Positions 6,561 through 14,200 of a stretch of 14,750 nucleotides of DNA are shown here, one piece after another. A program made the position numbers and the translations under genes. Under the pieces are notes generated by a model that searched no databases, was not told the DNA's origin, and worked only from the letters and a program-made list of their open reading frames with translations. Numbering within the stretch: position 1 is the stretch's first letter; every line of letters begins with the position of its first letter. The stretch spans positions 1-14,750 of the forward strand of contig JBBRSC010000055.1 in NCBI GenBank assembly GCA_038245795.1, given 5' to 3'. This DNA is from JBBRSC01 sp038245795. GTDB lineage: Bacteria > Actinomycetota > Acidimicrobiia > Acidimicrobiales > Microtrichaceae.

Positions 6561-8408
6561 ATGCAACACACCCACGTCACCCCACGCCGCCGAGCCATGG
6601 GCGTCGTCATGGCCGCCCTGCTGATCGCCGCCGGTTGTTCGGGTGGCGACAGCACCTCGACGACCGTGGCCGGCGGAAGCACCGTCGATGATCCGGGCGA
6701 CTGCGTGCCGATCGACATGGCGGTGAGTCCCGAGAAGATCGAACTCCTCAAGGACCTCGCCAAGACCTTCAACGGGCAGAAACGCAAAGCACCGTCTGGC
6801 AAGTGCGTGTTTGTCCGTCCCGCCAAGAAGTCCTCTGGGGCGGCGGCCACAGCGCTGCTCAAAGGGTGGGACGAAGCCGCCGACGGGCCTCGACCCGTCA
6901 TCTGGTCACCAGCCTCGAGCGCATGGGGTTCAGTGCTCAATCAGCGTCTTACCCAAGCCAACCTGGCGGCCATGGCGCCCCCCGACGCACAGCCCTTCAT
7001 GCTGACCCCACTGGTCATCGCCATGCCCGAACCGATGGCAACCGCCCTGGGCTATCCCGCCAAACCCGTCGGGTTCGCGGATCTGGCGCGACTGGCCCAG
7101 GACCCGCAGGGTTGGGCCGCCTACGGTCACCCTGAGTGGGGCCAGTTCCGGCTGGGCAAGACCAACCCGAACTATTCCACCAGCGGCCTCTCTGCGCTGA
7201 TCGCTCAGACCTACGCCGGCTCCGGCAAGACCAAGGATCTCACGCTCGAGGACCTGGCCAATCCGAAGGTCCTCGAGTTCTCGAAGAACATCGAGTCGGC
7301 CGTCGTTCATTACGGCGATATCACGTTGACCTTCCTCAACAACTGGTTCCGCGCCGACAAACGCGGAAACGCGTTGACGTATGCGTCGGCAGTCGCGGTC
7401 GAGGAGAAGTCGGTGATCGACTACAACACCGGCAATCCCGACGGCATCCTCGACCCGGGCGAGGAACCCCGGCCGCCACGCATCAAGTTGGTGGCGATCT
7501 ACCCGAGCGAAGGCACGCTGTTCAGCGACAATCCGTTCTTCGTGCTCAAGGCCTCGTGGGTGACCGATGATCAGCGGGCCGGGGCCGCCCTCTTCCAGAC
7601 ATTCGTCCAGGAACCAGCGAACCAACAACGGGTGCTGTCCTATGGCTTCCGGCCGGGGAACGCCAACGTGGCAGTGACAGATCCGATCGTGGCGTCCAAC
7701 GGGGTCGATCCGAATCAACCCCAGACCCTGCTCGAGGTTCCCAAGCCCGAGGTCATGACGGCGCTCCTCGAGTCGTGGGCGCGCAACCGCAAATCAGCGC
7801 GGGTGCTGATGGTGCTCGACATCTCCGGATCCATGGGCGATCCCGCCACGCAGACCTCGAGCGACACGAAGCTCGATCTCGCCAAGACCGCGAGTATCGC
7901 GACGCTCGACCTGTTCAAGGACGACGATGATGTGGGTCTTCGGGTGTTCTCCACGCTGCTCGGTCCGGCCGAGGACAAGACATTTCTTGATCTGCAACCG
8001 GTCAGTCCGATCGGCCCCCGCAAGGAACAGCTCACACGTTCCATCGATGGCCTCGTCCCCACGGCAGGAACCCCGCTCTATGACGTGACGCTCGCCAGCT
8101 TCAAGGACATGGTCGCCGGCTACGACCCCACACGGATCAACGCCATCGTGCTCCTCACCGACGGGAAGAACGAAGATGGCGATTCCTCCAATGACGCTGC
8201 CCAACGCGATGCACTGCTCACAGAACTTCGCGCCGGGGTGAGCGGCGAGAACGCCAAGCCGATCCGCATCTTCACGATCGGCTACGGGGCCGACGCCGAC
8301 ATGTCGGCCCTGACTCAGATCGCCGAAGCCTCGAACTCCGCGGCGTACAACGCCACCGACGCCGCCAGCATCAACAAGGTGTTCGCCCAGGTCGTGAGCA
8401 ACTTCTGA
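6561..8408 (+). CDS. Lipoprotein with substrate-binding fold and C-terminal VWA domain
   Basis: The product has 615 residues. A twin-Arg/Lys-poor N-region (TPRRRAMG) precedes a hydrophobic helix and a lipobox ending LIAAGC, so Cys26 is the predicted lipidated residue. The protein would sit outside the membrane. Residues of about 50-400 form a substrate-binding-like domain with WGQFRLGKTNPNYSTSGL (193-210), paralogous to the preceding gene's product. Residues of about 410-610 form a VWA domain with an intact MIDAS: DISGS (D420, S422, S424), Thr504 in GTPLYD, and Asp534 in LLTDG. An intact MIDAS implies metal-dependent binding of a protein or other ligand. Fusions of this kind occur in actinobacteria; their function is not established to my knowledge. 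Its stop and the next start share one base (TGATG). Confidence 0.88.
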   Translation: MQHTHVTPRRRAMGVVMAALLIAAGCSGGDSTSTTVAGGSTVDDPGDCVPIDMAVSPEKIELLKDLAKTFNGQKRKAPSGKCVFVRPAKKSSGAAATALLKGWDEAADGPRPVIWSPASSAWGSVLNQRLTQANLAAMAPPDAQPFMLTPLVIAMPEPMATALGYPAKPVGFADLARLAQDPQGWAAYGHPEWGQFRLGKTNPNYSTSGLSALIAQTYAGSGKTKDLTLEDLANPKVLEFSKNIESAVVHYGDITLTFLNNWFRADKRGNALTYASAVAVEEKSVIDYNTGNPDGILDPGEEPRPPRIKLVAIYPSEGTLFSDNPFFVLKASWVTDDQRAGAALFQTFVQEPANQQRVLSYGFRPGNANVAVTDPIVASNGVDPNQPQTLLEVPKPEVMTALLESWARNRKSARVLMVLDISGSMGDPATQTSSDTKLDLAKTASIATLDLFKDDDDVGLRVFSTLLGPAEDKTFLDLQPVSPIGPRKEQLTRSIDGLVPTAGTPLYDVTLASFKDMVAGYDPTRINAIVLLTDGKNEDGDSSNDAAQRDALLTELRAGVSGENAKPIRIFTIGYGADADMSALTQIAEASNSAAYNATDAASINKVFAQVVSNF

Positions 8409-9172
8409 TGGCCACTCTGGCACTTCGTGACCGCTTCTTCACGCCGAAGGTGGCGCACGCCATTGTGTCGCCATCAGCGATCGTGGCCACGGGAGCGGGG
8501 GCCGCAGCGGGAATTCTTGTCGGGCTCGGACCCATCGGCGCGATCATCGGCGGGGCGGCGTTCCTCGGCCTTCGAATCGCGGCTGCCATCCCGCGGGGAC
8601 CGAAGGCGACACGTATCGATCCGTTCACCCTTGACGATCCGTGGCGTCGGATGGTGCAGGATGCCGTGCAGGCGCGGGCGCAGTTCGCCGACGCGGTCAG
8701 GTCCACCGATGCCGGACCGCTGCGCGATCGTCTCGCGGAGATCGGCGAGCGGATCAACGATGGTGTCGAGGAGTGCTGGAAGATCGCCCGCGCTGGCCAC
8801 GCCCTCACCCAGGCCCGCAAGCGGATCGACCTGGCGGGAATCCAGCGGGAGCTGGCCGACGTCGGTCCAGCCACGACGGGCCTGCCCACCGAGTCCAGTA
8901 CTGCCCGTGACGAGACGATTGCGGCGTTGCAGTCCCAGATCGCCACCACCAACCGGATGGACACCACCATCTCGTCGACCCGTGATCGACTTCGACTGCT
9001 CAACGCCCGCCTGGATGAATCCGTGACCCGCTCCATCGAGTTGTCGGTCTCGAGCACCTCGGAGAGTGCCATCGAGCAGGTCGGCAGCGACGTCTCGGCG
9101 ATCACGACCGAGATGGAAGCGCTCCGTCAGGCGATCGAGGTCACCAATACCCCCATGGCTGGAACCGGGTGA
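8408..9172 (+). CDS. Uncharacterised membrane protein with C-terminal coiled coil
   Basis: I do not recognise this 254-residue protein. Residues 21-60 are a Gly/Ala-rich hydrophobic stretch (AGAAAGILVGLGPIGAIIGG) long enough for a two-helix membrane hairpin with a Pro-Gly bend. The region 75-150 is helical and charged. Residues of about 160-245 look like a coiled coil with Thr/Ser-rich heptads (ARDETIAALQSQIATTNRMD and onward). It begins on the last base of the upstream stop (TGATG) and ends in a GTGA overlap with murJ, so it is locked into the operon. An adaptor joining the cytoplasmic ATPase to the envelope proteins is a reasonable guess, nothing more. Confidence 0.75.
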   Translation: MATLALRDRFFTPKVAHAIVSPSAIVATGAGAAAGILVGLGPIGAIIGGAAFLGLRIAAAIPRGPKATRIDPFTLDDPWRRMVQDAVQARAQFADAVRSTDAGPLRDRLAEIGERINDGVEECWKIARAGHALTQARKRIDLAGIQRELADVGPATTGLPTESSTARDETIAALQSQIATTNRMDTTISSTRDRLRLLNARLDESVTRSIELSVSSTSESAIEQVGSDVSAITTEMEALRQAIEVTNTPMAGTG

Positions 9173-10779
9173 CCATCGAGCAGCGCTCGCTGTTGCGTGC
9201 GTCTGCCGCTCCGGCGGTCGGCACGACCCTCAGCCGCATCACCGGGCTGGGTCGGGTGGTTGCGCTGGCGTGGGCGCTCGGTCAGAGTGGCGTCTCCGAC
9301 GGTTACAACCTGGCCAACACCGCTCCCAATCTCCTCTACGAACTCGTCCTCGGCGGAGTGTTGTCGTCCACCCTGGTCCCGCTCTTCGTGCCGCGTTCCG
9401 ACGACGACAGTTCGTCCGGGCAGCGCTCGGCCGATGAGCGTGCATCGGTCGTCCTCAGTGTCGGGCTGGTCGTGCTCGCCGCGATCTCCGTGATGGCGGT
9501 GGTGGCGGCTCCTCTGTTGGTTCATCTGTTCCCGGGCTCATCCGGTGGCCCGAATGGGTCGATTCGTACACAGGTCGCTGAGCCCCTGCTCTATCTACTC
9601 CTCCCCCAGATTCTCTTCTACGGCGTGACGTCCATCGGCACCGCCATCTTGCACGCCCGACGCAACTATGTGGTCGCCGCCTTTGCGCCCGTCGCCACCA
9701 ACCTGATCACCATCGTGGCGGTCCTGTTGGTGCCGACGATCGATGGTGGCGGAATCATGCCCGGCGACACTGGCCCCATCTACCTGCTCGGGTTGGGCAC
9801 CACCCTCGGTGTGGCGGCCATGGCGTTCTTCGTCGTTCGCGGGGTCCGCGACAGCGGTGCCGACATTCGTTGGCGATTCGAGCCGCGCCATCCGGTGCTC
9901 ACCAAGATCGTGCGGCTGTCCGGCTGGACGATCGGCTATGTGGCCAGCAACCAGATCGCGCTGCTGATCATCCTGGCCTTTGCCGCCTCGCTGGGCGATG
10001 GCGCGGTCACGGCGTATCAGACCGCCTTCATCTTCTTTCAGCTCCCCCATGGCTTGCTGGCGGTGTCGATCATGACGTCGACGACCCCCGAGTTGTCCGC
10101 CGCGGCCGCCGACCGTGACCTCGATCGGCTGGCGTTGCGGTTCCGCGAGGGGCTGGGGCTGTTGATCACGTTGATGATCCCGGCCGCATTGGGACTGGTC
10201 ATTCTGGCCGAACCGCTCGTGACCCTGCTGCTCGAGCGGGGCCGATTCGATCACGCCGCGACGCTTCGCACCGCTGAAATTTTGCAGATGATGGCGATCG
10301 GCCTGCCCGCCTTTTCGATCTACCTCTACTGCCAGCGCGTGTTCTACGCATTTCAGGACACGCGTACGCCCTTCATGCTCAATCTGTTCGAGAACACCCT
10401 CAACGTGATCGCTGCGTGGGCCTTCCTCAACCGTGGACCGGGTGGACTGGGGCTCGCGTATTCGGTGGCCTACATCGCCGGCGTGGTCGTGTCGATCGCG
10501 GCGGTGACCCGACGTTGGCCCACCCTGCTCGACCGCTCCATGGCACCTGCGGTCGGCCGCATGTTGTTGGCCGCCGGGTTCAGTGTGGCGGCGGTCCTCG
10601 CAACGCGCTCCATCCTGTGGTCGACGCTGCTCGCCAGACATCCGCTCCTCGACGTTCTGGTCTCCACAGTGATGGGGGCCATCACGTTGTTCGTCGCGGT
10701 GTCCGCGCTGCGGGTCGAGGGCTTCGAGTCGCTCCGACGATCCATCGACAACCGCTTCGGAAGTGGACGTCGTTCGTAG
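9169..10779 (+). CDS. murJ: MurJ/MviN-family lipid II flippase
   Basis: The 536-residue polytopic membrane protein has about 14 predicted hydrophobic segments, the MurJ length and layout. The N-terminal signature is present: GTTLSRITGLGRVVALAWAL has the conserved Ser-Arg of helix 1, then SDGYNLANTAPNLLYELVLG and GVLSSTLVPLFV match the family's second block. Further signatures are the RGRFDHAATLRTAEIL stretch near 360 and FYAFQDTRTPFMLNL. MurJ moves lipid-linked peptidoglycan precursor across the cytoplasmic membrane. There is no long cytoplasmic kinase-like extension as in mycobacterial MviN. The GTG start overlaps the preceding stop, so it is translated with the uncharacterised membrane protein. 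Its place in this block ties the block to cell-wall synthesis. Other MOP-family flippases are possible but the motifs favour MurJ. Confidence 0.9.
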   Translation: MTIEQRSLLRASAAPAVGTTLSRITGLGRVVALAWALGQSGVSDGYNLANTAPNLLYELVLGGVLSSTLVPLFVPRSDDDSSSGQRSADERASVVLSVGLVVLAAISVMAVVAAPLLVHLFPGSSGGPNGSIRTQVAEPLLYLLLPQILFYGVTSIGTAILHARRNYVVAAFAPVATNLITIVAVLLVPTIDGGGIMPGDTGPIYLLGLGTTLGVAAMAFFVVRGVRDSGADIRWRFEPRHPVLTKIVRLSGWTIGYVASNQIALLIILAFAASLGDGAVTAYQTAFIFFQLPHGLLAVSIMTSTTPELSAAAADRDLDRLALRFREGLGLLITLMIPAALGLVILAEPLVTLLLERGRFDHAATLRTAEILQMMAIGLPAFSIYLYCQRVFYAFQDTRTPFMLNLFENTLNVIAAWAFLNRGPGGLGLAYSVAYIAGVVVSIAAVTRRWPTLLDRSMAPAVGRMLLAAGFSVAAVLATRSILWSTLLARHPLLDVLVSTVMGAITLFVAVSALRVEGFESLRRSIDNRFGSGRRS

Positions 10780-10838
10780 CAGACGATGAAGTGCACTCGT
10801 ATCAGCCCGACGCGACAGTGGCACCCGCGACTGGGCCA

Positions 10839-10858
10839 CCAGCCCCTAGGCTGGCCCG
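10839..10858 (+). promoter_or_regulatory. Putative leaderless pspA promoter within an inverted repeat
   Basis: TAGGCT (10847-10852) is followed by GGCCCG and the ATG at 10859, the window's common leaderless geometry. The -10 box sits inside CCAGCC-CCTA-GGCTGG (10839-10854), a perfect 6-bp-arm inverted repeat. A protein bound there would cover the -10 box. The gene thus seems separately controllable from the five genes upstream, although readthrough from murJ (79-base gap) is possible. Confidence 0.45.
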
Positions 10859-11680
10859 ATGTTGAAGACGATCAAGCGGTGGTGGAAGTACATGGGAGCC
10901 AAGCTCTCATCGACGTTCAATGAAAAGGCGGATCCGAAGATCCAGCTCGAGCAGGCCATCACCGAGGCTCAGGATCAGCATCGTCGCCTGAAGGAACAAG
11001 CGGCGAACGTGATTGCCAATCAGAAGACCACCGAGATGCAGCTGAACGCCAAGCTCGAGGATCTCACGAAGGTCAACACCAACGCCCGCCAAGCCGTGTT
11101 GATGGCCGACGAGGCCTCCAAGAAGGGCGACGCCGCCCGTGCCACCGAGATGACGGCGGCCGCGGAGTCGTTCGCCAACCGTCTGATCGCCCTGGAGTCC
11201 GAGGTCGAGTCGCTGAAGGCGTTGTCGTTGCAGTCTGCCCAGGCATCGGATCAGGCCAAGGCCGCCGTGGCGCAGAACAGCGCAATGCTCCAGAAGAAGC
11301 TGTCGGAGAAGCAGAAGCTTCTGTCCCAGCTGGACCAAGCGAAGATGCAGGAGCAGCTCAACACCACGATGGCGTCGTTGGGCGAGACCGTCGGTCAGGA
11401 CGTCCCCACCCTCGACGAGGTCCGCGCCAAGATCGAGCAGCGTTACGCCAAGGCATCGGCGACGAGCGAGCTCGAAGGCTCCGGCGTCGAGGCCAAAATG
11501 CTCGAGGTCGAGCATTCGGCCATGAACGTCGAGGCCCAGGCCCGGCTCGAGCAGATCCGCAGCCAAATGGGGATCACCTCACCTGAAGCCCCAGCCGCTG
11601 CAGTCGAAGCGCCGGTCTCCGCTGCGACGCCTGCCGCCGAAGCACCAGCAACCACGCCAGCTGACGGCGCTGCCGGATAG
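10859..11680 (+). CDS. pspA: PspA/IM30-family membrane-stress protein (mycobacterial 35 kDa-antigen type)
   Basis: The 273-residue product is almost entirely helical coiled coil. It opens with MLKTIKRWWKYMGAKLSSTF, an amphipathic helix, then ADPKIQLEQAITEAQDQHRR and LSQLDQAKMQEQL, both close to my memory of the M. tuberculosis PspA Rv2744c. The 50 or so C-terminal residues (after QMGITSPEAP) are an Ala/Pro/Thr-rich tail, likely disordered, as in actinobacterial members. PspA proteins assemble on the inner face of stressed membranes, where they form ESCRT-III-like scaffolds and limit leakage. The partner genes known in mycobacteria (clgR, pspM, pspN) are not here. Instead it follows the ATPase/VWA/MurJ genes, with its own promoter. 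A perfect stem-loop starts in its final codons. Confidence 0.93.
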   Translation: MLKTIKRWWKYMGAKLSSTFNEKADPKIQLEQAITEAQDQHRRLKEQAANVIANQKTTEMQLNAKLEDLTKVNTNARQAVLMADEASKKGDAARATEMTAAAESFANRLIALESEVESLKALSLQSAQASDQAKAAVAQNSAMLQKKLSEKQKLLSQLDQAKMQEQLNTTMASLGETVGQDVPTLDEVRAKIEQRYAKASATSELEGSGVEAKMLEVEHSAMNVEAQARLEQIRSQMGITSPEAPAAAVEAPVSAATPAAEAPATTPADGAAG

Positions 11681-11690
11681 CCCATCCGGC
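11672..11690 (+). terminator. Perfect 7-bp stem-loop at the end of pspA, possible terminator
   Basis: GCCGGAT-AGCCC-ATCCGGC forms a perfect stem with a 5-base loop; the pspA stop TAG lies within it. No T-run follows, so it is not a classical Rho-independent terminator. GC-rich actinobacteria often lack the T-run, which makes a termination or mRNA-stabilising role plausible. It lies between convergent genes, where termination is expected. Confidence 0.4.
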
Positions 11691-11701
11691 TGGGCCGATG
11701 A

Positions 11702-11762
11702 GCGCAGCTCCATCACTCCGCGCAGCTCCATCACTCCGCGCAGCTCCGTCACCGAGCGCAGC
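11702..11762. repeat. 18-bp tandem repeat (three full units plus a partial) between pspA and proB
   Basis: The units are 11702-11719 and 11720-11737 (identical, GCGCAGCTCCATCACTCC), 11738-11755 (three or four differences) and a partial unit from 11756 that runs into the proB stop codon. It fills nearly all the space between the convergent stops. GAGC-GCA-GCTC mini-palindromes occur at both ends of the array. There are no spacers, so it is not CRISPR. It probably arose by slippage or is a short REP-like element; function is unknown. Confidence 0.85.
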
Positions 11763-12836
11763 TCAGCCGGGGAGCACCACCAGGTCGTCGCGGTGGATCA
11801 CCACACCAGCGCGCTGCGGGTCAGCGAGGGCCTCCGATGAGCAGCGAACCAGTCCCTTCGCGAAGACCGAGCCGTCGGAACCAACAACCTCCACAGCATC
11901 GTCGACATCGAACCCACCGGTGACCTCGACGATGCCCGCCGCCAGCAGCGAGCTGCCGCGGGAGATCAGTGCGTTGCGGGCGCCGTCGTCAACAACGATC
12001 GTGCCAGCCGAGCCCACCGCGAACCCGATCCAGATCTTGCGGGCACCGATCCTCGTGTCCCGCGCCCGTACGACGGTTCCCACTCCGCCAACGTCGCCCA
12101 CAGCATCGCGGATCACGTTCGGGCGTTCCGCTGCCGCAATGACCGTCCTCACACCCGACCACGCGGCCATCTTGGCTGCTGCCAACTTGGTGGCCATTCC
12201 GCCGCTGCCACGGTTCGAGCCCGACCCGGCAGCCGCCTGCTCGAGTTCATGATCGACCTCGACGATTTCCTCGATCAACGAGGCCGTCGCGTTGAAGCGC
12301 GGATCGGCTGTGAAAACCCCCGCAGCGTCGGTCAGCAGCACCAGGACGTCTGCCCCGATCAGCTGCGCCACGAGCGCCGCGATTCGATCGTTGTCACCGA
12401 AGCGGATCTCGTCGTCCGCCACCGCGTCGTTCTCGTTGACGATGGGGACCACCCCGAGCTCCAGAAGCCGAGAGAGCGTCGATCGAGCGTGGAGGTATTG
12501 CCGGCGGTTCACGAAATCGGTCGGCGCAAGCAGCACTTGTCCAGGCACGATTCCACCATCGATGTCGTCGAGCACTCGCTGGTAGACCGCCATGAGGCGA
12601 GCCTGCCCCACGGCCGACACGGCTTGCAGCGTTCGGGAGTCGCGAGGGCGGTCCCGCGCCGTCATCCCCAACGCCGGCAGCCCGGCGGCGATGGCGCCCG
12701 AGCTCACCAGCACCAGATGGTGGCCTTCGGAACGAAGCGCCACGACCTCTGAGCAGATCTTCGAGATGGCCGCGACATCAATGTTGCCGTCGACGTCAGT
12801 CAACGACGACGACCCCACCTTGACGACCGCGATCAC
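11763..12836 (-). CDS. proB: Glutamate 5-kinase with C-terminal PUA domain
   Basis: The 357-residue product, a typical length for the two-domain form, phosphorylates glutamate with ATP to gamma-glutamyl phosphate, the first and usually proline-inhibited step of proline synthesis. The amino-acid-kinase domain (1-255 or so) shows VVKVGSSSL (Lys6), VSSGAIAAGL (44-53), the glutamate-site loop NENDAVADDEIRFGDND (134-150) and LLTDAAGVFTADPR (167-180). The PUA domain follows from about 270 to the end. The GTG start overlaps the obg stop (GTGA), so the two are co-translated. Its product is unstable and is passed to ProA, whose gene is separated from it here by the six-gene block. The stop codon lies in the edge of an 18-bp tandem repeat. 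Confidence 0.97.
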   Translation of the reverse strand: MIAVVKVGSSSLTDVDGNIDVAAISKICSEVVALRSEGHHLVLVSSGAIAAGLPALGMTARDRPRDSRTLQAVSAVGQARLMAVYQRVLDDIDGGIVPGQVLLAPTDFVNRRQYLHARSTLSRLLELGVVPIVNENDAVADDEIRFGDNDRIAALVAQLIGADVLVLLTDAAGVFTADPRFNATASLIEEIVEVDHELEQAAAGSGSNRGSGGMATKLAAAKMAAWSGVRTVIAAAERPNVIRDAVGDVGGVGTVVRARDTRIGARKIWIGFAVGSAGTIVVDDGARNALISRGSSLLAAGIVEVTGGFDVDDAVEVVGSDGSVFAKGLVRCSSEALADPQRAGVVIHRDDLVVLPG

Positions 12837-14194
12837 GACCAGCCTCGATCGCTTCCCACCGCTAGGTCGTCGCCCCCTTCGAACTCGAATTCCAACTCGC
12901 CGATCCGCACGATGGAGCCGTTGCGCGCACCGGCCCGACCGAGCGCCCGATTCACGCCAATGCGATCGAGCCGCTTGTGTGATTCGGCCAGCGCGTCGGG
13001 GTTGGTCATGTCCGAGAAAGCCACCGCACGCTGCGCTTCGCGTCCGTGCACCGTGAACGAGCCATCCATTTCCCGGACCACCGAGATCCCCTCAGGAGTT
13101 GGACGGTGCACAACGTAGGAATCAAGTGGGCGCTCCTCCTCACGAGCAGCCGCAACCGCCGCGGCCATCGCCCCGAGGAGCTGCGGCAGCCCTGCGCCCG
13201 TCACGGCGGAGATCACGTGCACCTGCAGCTGCTCGGGTTCATCGTCGAACTCGTCTCGGGCTGGTTCCGTTCCGATGCCAATCGACACCGCACGGACGGC
13301 GTCGACCATGGCTGCTATCGAGTCCGCAGACACGAGGTCGGTCCTCGACAACATCACAATGCGGTGACGATCCAACAGATCAGGCTGGTACTGCTCGAGT
13401 TCGGCCAGCAACACCGACATCTGGACATCGGGGGGTGTCTCGTCAACCATGGCGACATCGAGGAGGATCACGAGGACCCGCGCCCGCTCGATATGACGCA
13501 GAAACTGATGACCCAGCCCTCGGCCCTCGGCAGCGCCCTCGATCAGGCCGGGAATGTCCGCCACCACCATTTCGAACCCGTCGGGCATCCGTACCACCCC
13601 GAGCTGCGGTTCCAACGTGGTGAAGGGATAGTCGGCGATCTTGGGGCGGGCTGCGGAGATGCGTGAGATCAGGGTCGACTTTCCTACGTTCGGGTAGCCA
13701 ACCAGGGCCACGTCGGCCATGAGTTTGAGCTCCAGGGTCAGCCAACGCTCCTCGATGGATTCGCCCTGCTCAGCGAAGGTCGGGACACGCCGCCGGTTCG
13801 ACTGGAAGCGGGCGTTGCCCTTCCCTCCGGTTCCCCCGGCCGAGGCCAACCATCGGTCCCCATGCCGAACAAGGTCCGCCAGCACGGAGCCGTCGCGATC
13901 CTTGACGACGGTTCCCACGGGAACGGGCACCTCGATGTCATCGCCCGAGGCGCCGTGCTTACCTTTGCCTTGGCCATGCACGCCCGATTCAGCAGTTCGA
14001 TGCGGATGATCGCGGTATGCCAGCAGCGATGCCGCGTTGTGCGATGCGACGAACCACACGTCGCCACCATCGCCACCATCGCCACCATCGGCGCCACCCT
14101 TGGGCGTATGGGCTTCACGGCGGAAGGCAACGCAGCCCGCACCGCCGTCGCCACCACGTACACAGATGGCTGACTGATCGACGAAGTTGGACAC
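12833..14194 (-). CDS. obg: Obg/CgtA GTPase with C-terminal OCT domain; altered G4 motif
   Basis: The 453-residue product has the three Obg domains: a Gly-rich N-terminal fold (1-158) including a GGDGGDGGD run encoded by three 9-bp repeats (14062-14088), the GTPase domain, and the OCT domain (about 357-443). G1 is GYPNVGKS (166-173), G3 is DIPGL (Asp213) and G5 is ISAVTGAG (328-335). The G4 motif, NKxD in almost all Obg proteins, reads SRTD at 283-286. The base-reading Asp286 remains, but Asn and Lys are replaced. Obg helps 50S ribosome assembly and stringent control in the cytoplasm. GTG at 14194 is preferred because a TAGTCT box ends six bases before it and it gives the conserved N-terminus. 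It is cotranscribed with proB. The usual upstream partners rplU-rpmA are absent. Confidence 0.97.
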   Translation of the reverse strand: MSNFVDQSAICVRGGDGGAGCVAFRREAHTPKGGADGGDGGDGGDVWFVASHNAASLLAYRDHPHRTAESGVHGQGKGKHGASGDDIEVPVPVGTVVKDRDGSVLADLVRHGDRWLASAGGTGGKGNARFQSNRRRVPTFAEQGESIEERWLTLELKLMADVALVGYPNVGKSTLISRISAARPKIADYPFTTLEPQLGVVRMPDGFEMVVADIPGLIEGAAEGRGLGHQFLRHIERARVLVILLDVAMVDETPPDVQMSVLLAELEQYQPDLLDRHRIVMLSRTDLVSADSIAAMVDAVRAVSIGIGTEPARDEFDDEPEQLQVHVISAVTGAGLPQLLGAMAAAVAAAREEERPLDSYVVHRPTPEGISVVREMDGSFTVHGREAQRAVAFSDMTNPDALAESHKRLDRIGVNRALGRAGARNGSIVRIGELEFEFEGGDDLAVGSDRGWS

Positions 14195-14200
14195 GCCCCC

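Noticed and set aside
9595..10839. Minus-strand open frame of 414 codons opposite murJ
   Set aside because: Its translation is dominated by Arg, Gln, His and Gly, typical of the reverse strand of a membrane-protein gene.
11702..11762. CRISPR-like direct repeats
   Set aside because: The 18-bp units are contiguous with no spacers and no cas genes are present.
14062..14088. Three perfect 9-bp repeats (CGCCACCAT)
   Set aside because: They encode the Gly-Gly-Asp run normal for the Obg N-terminal domain, so they need no special explanation.
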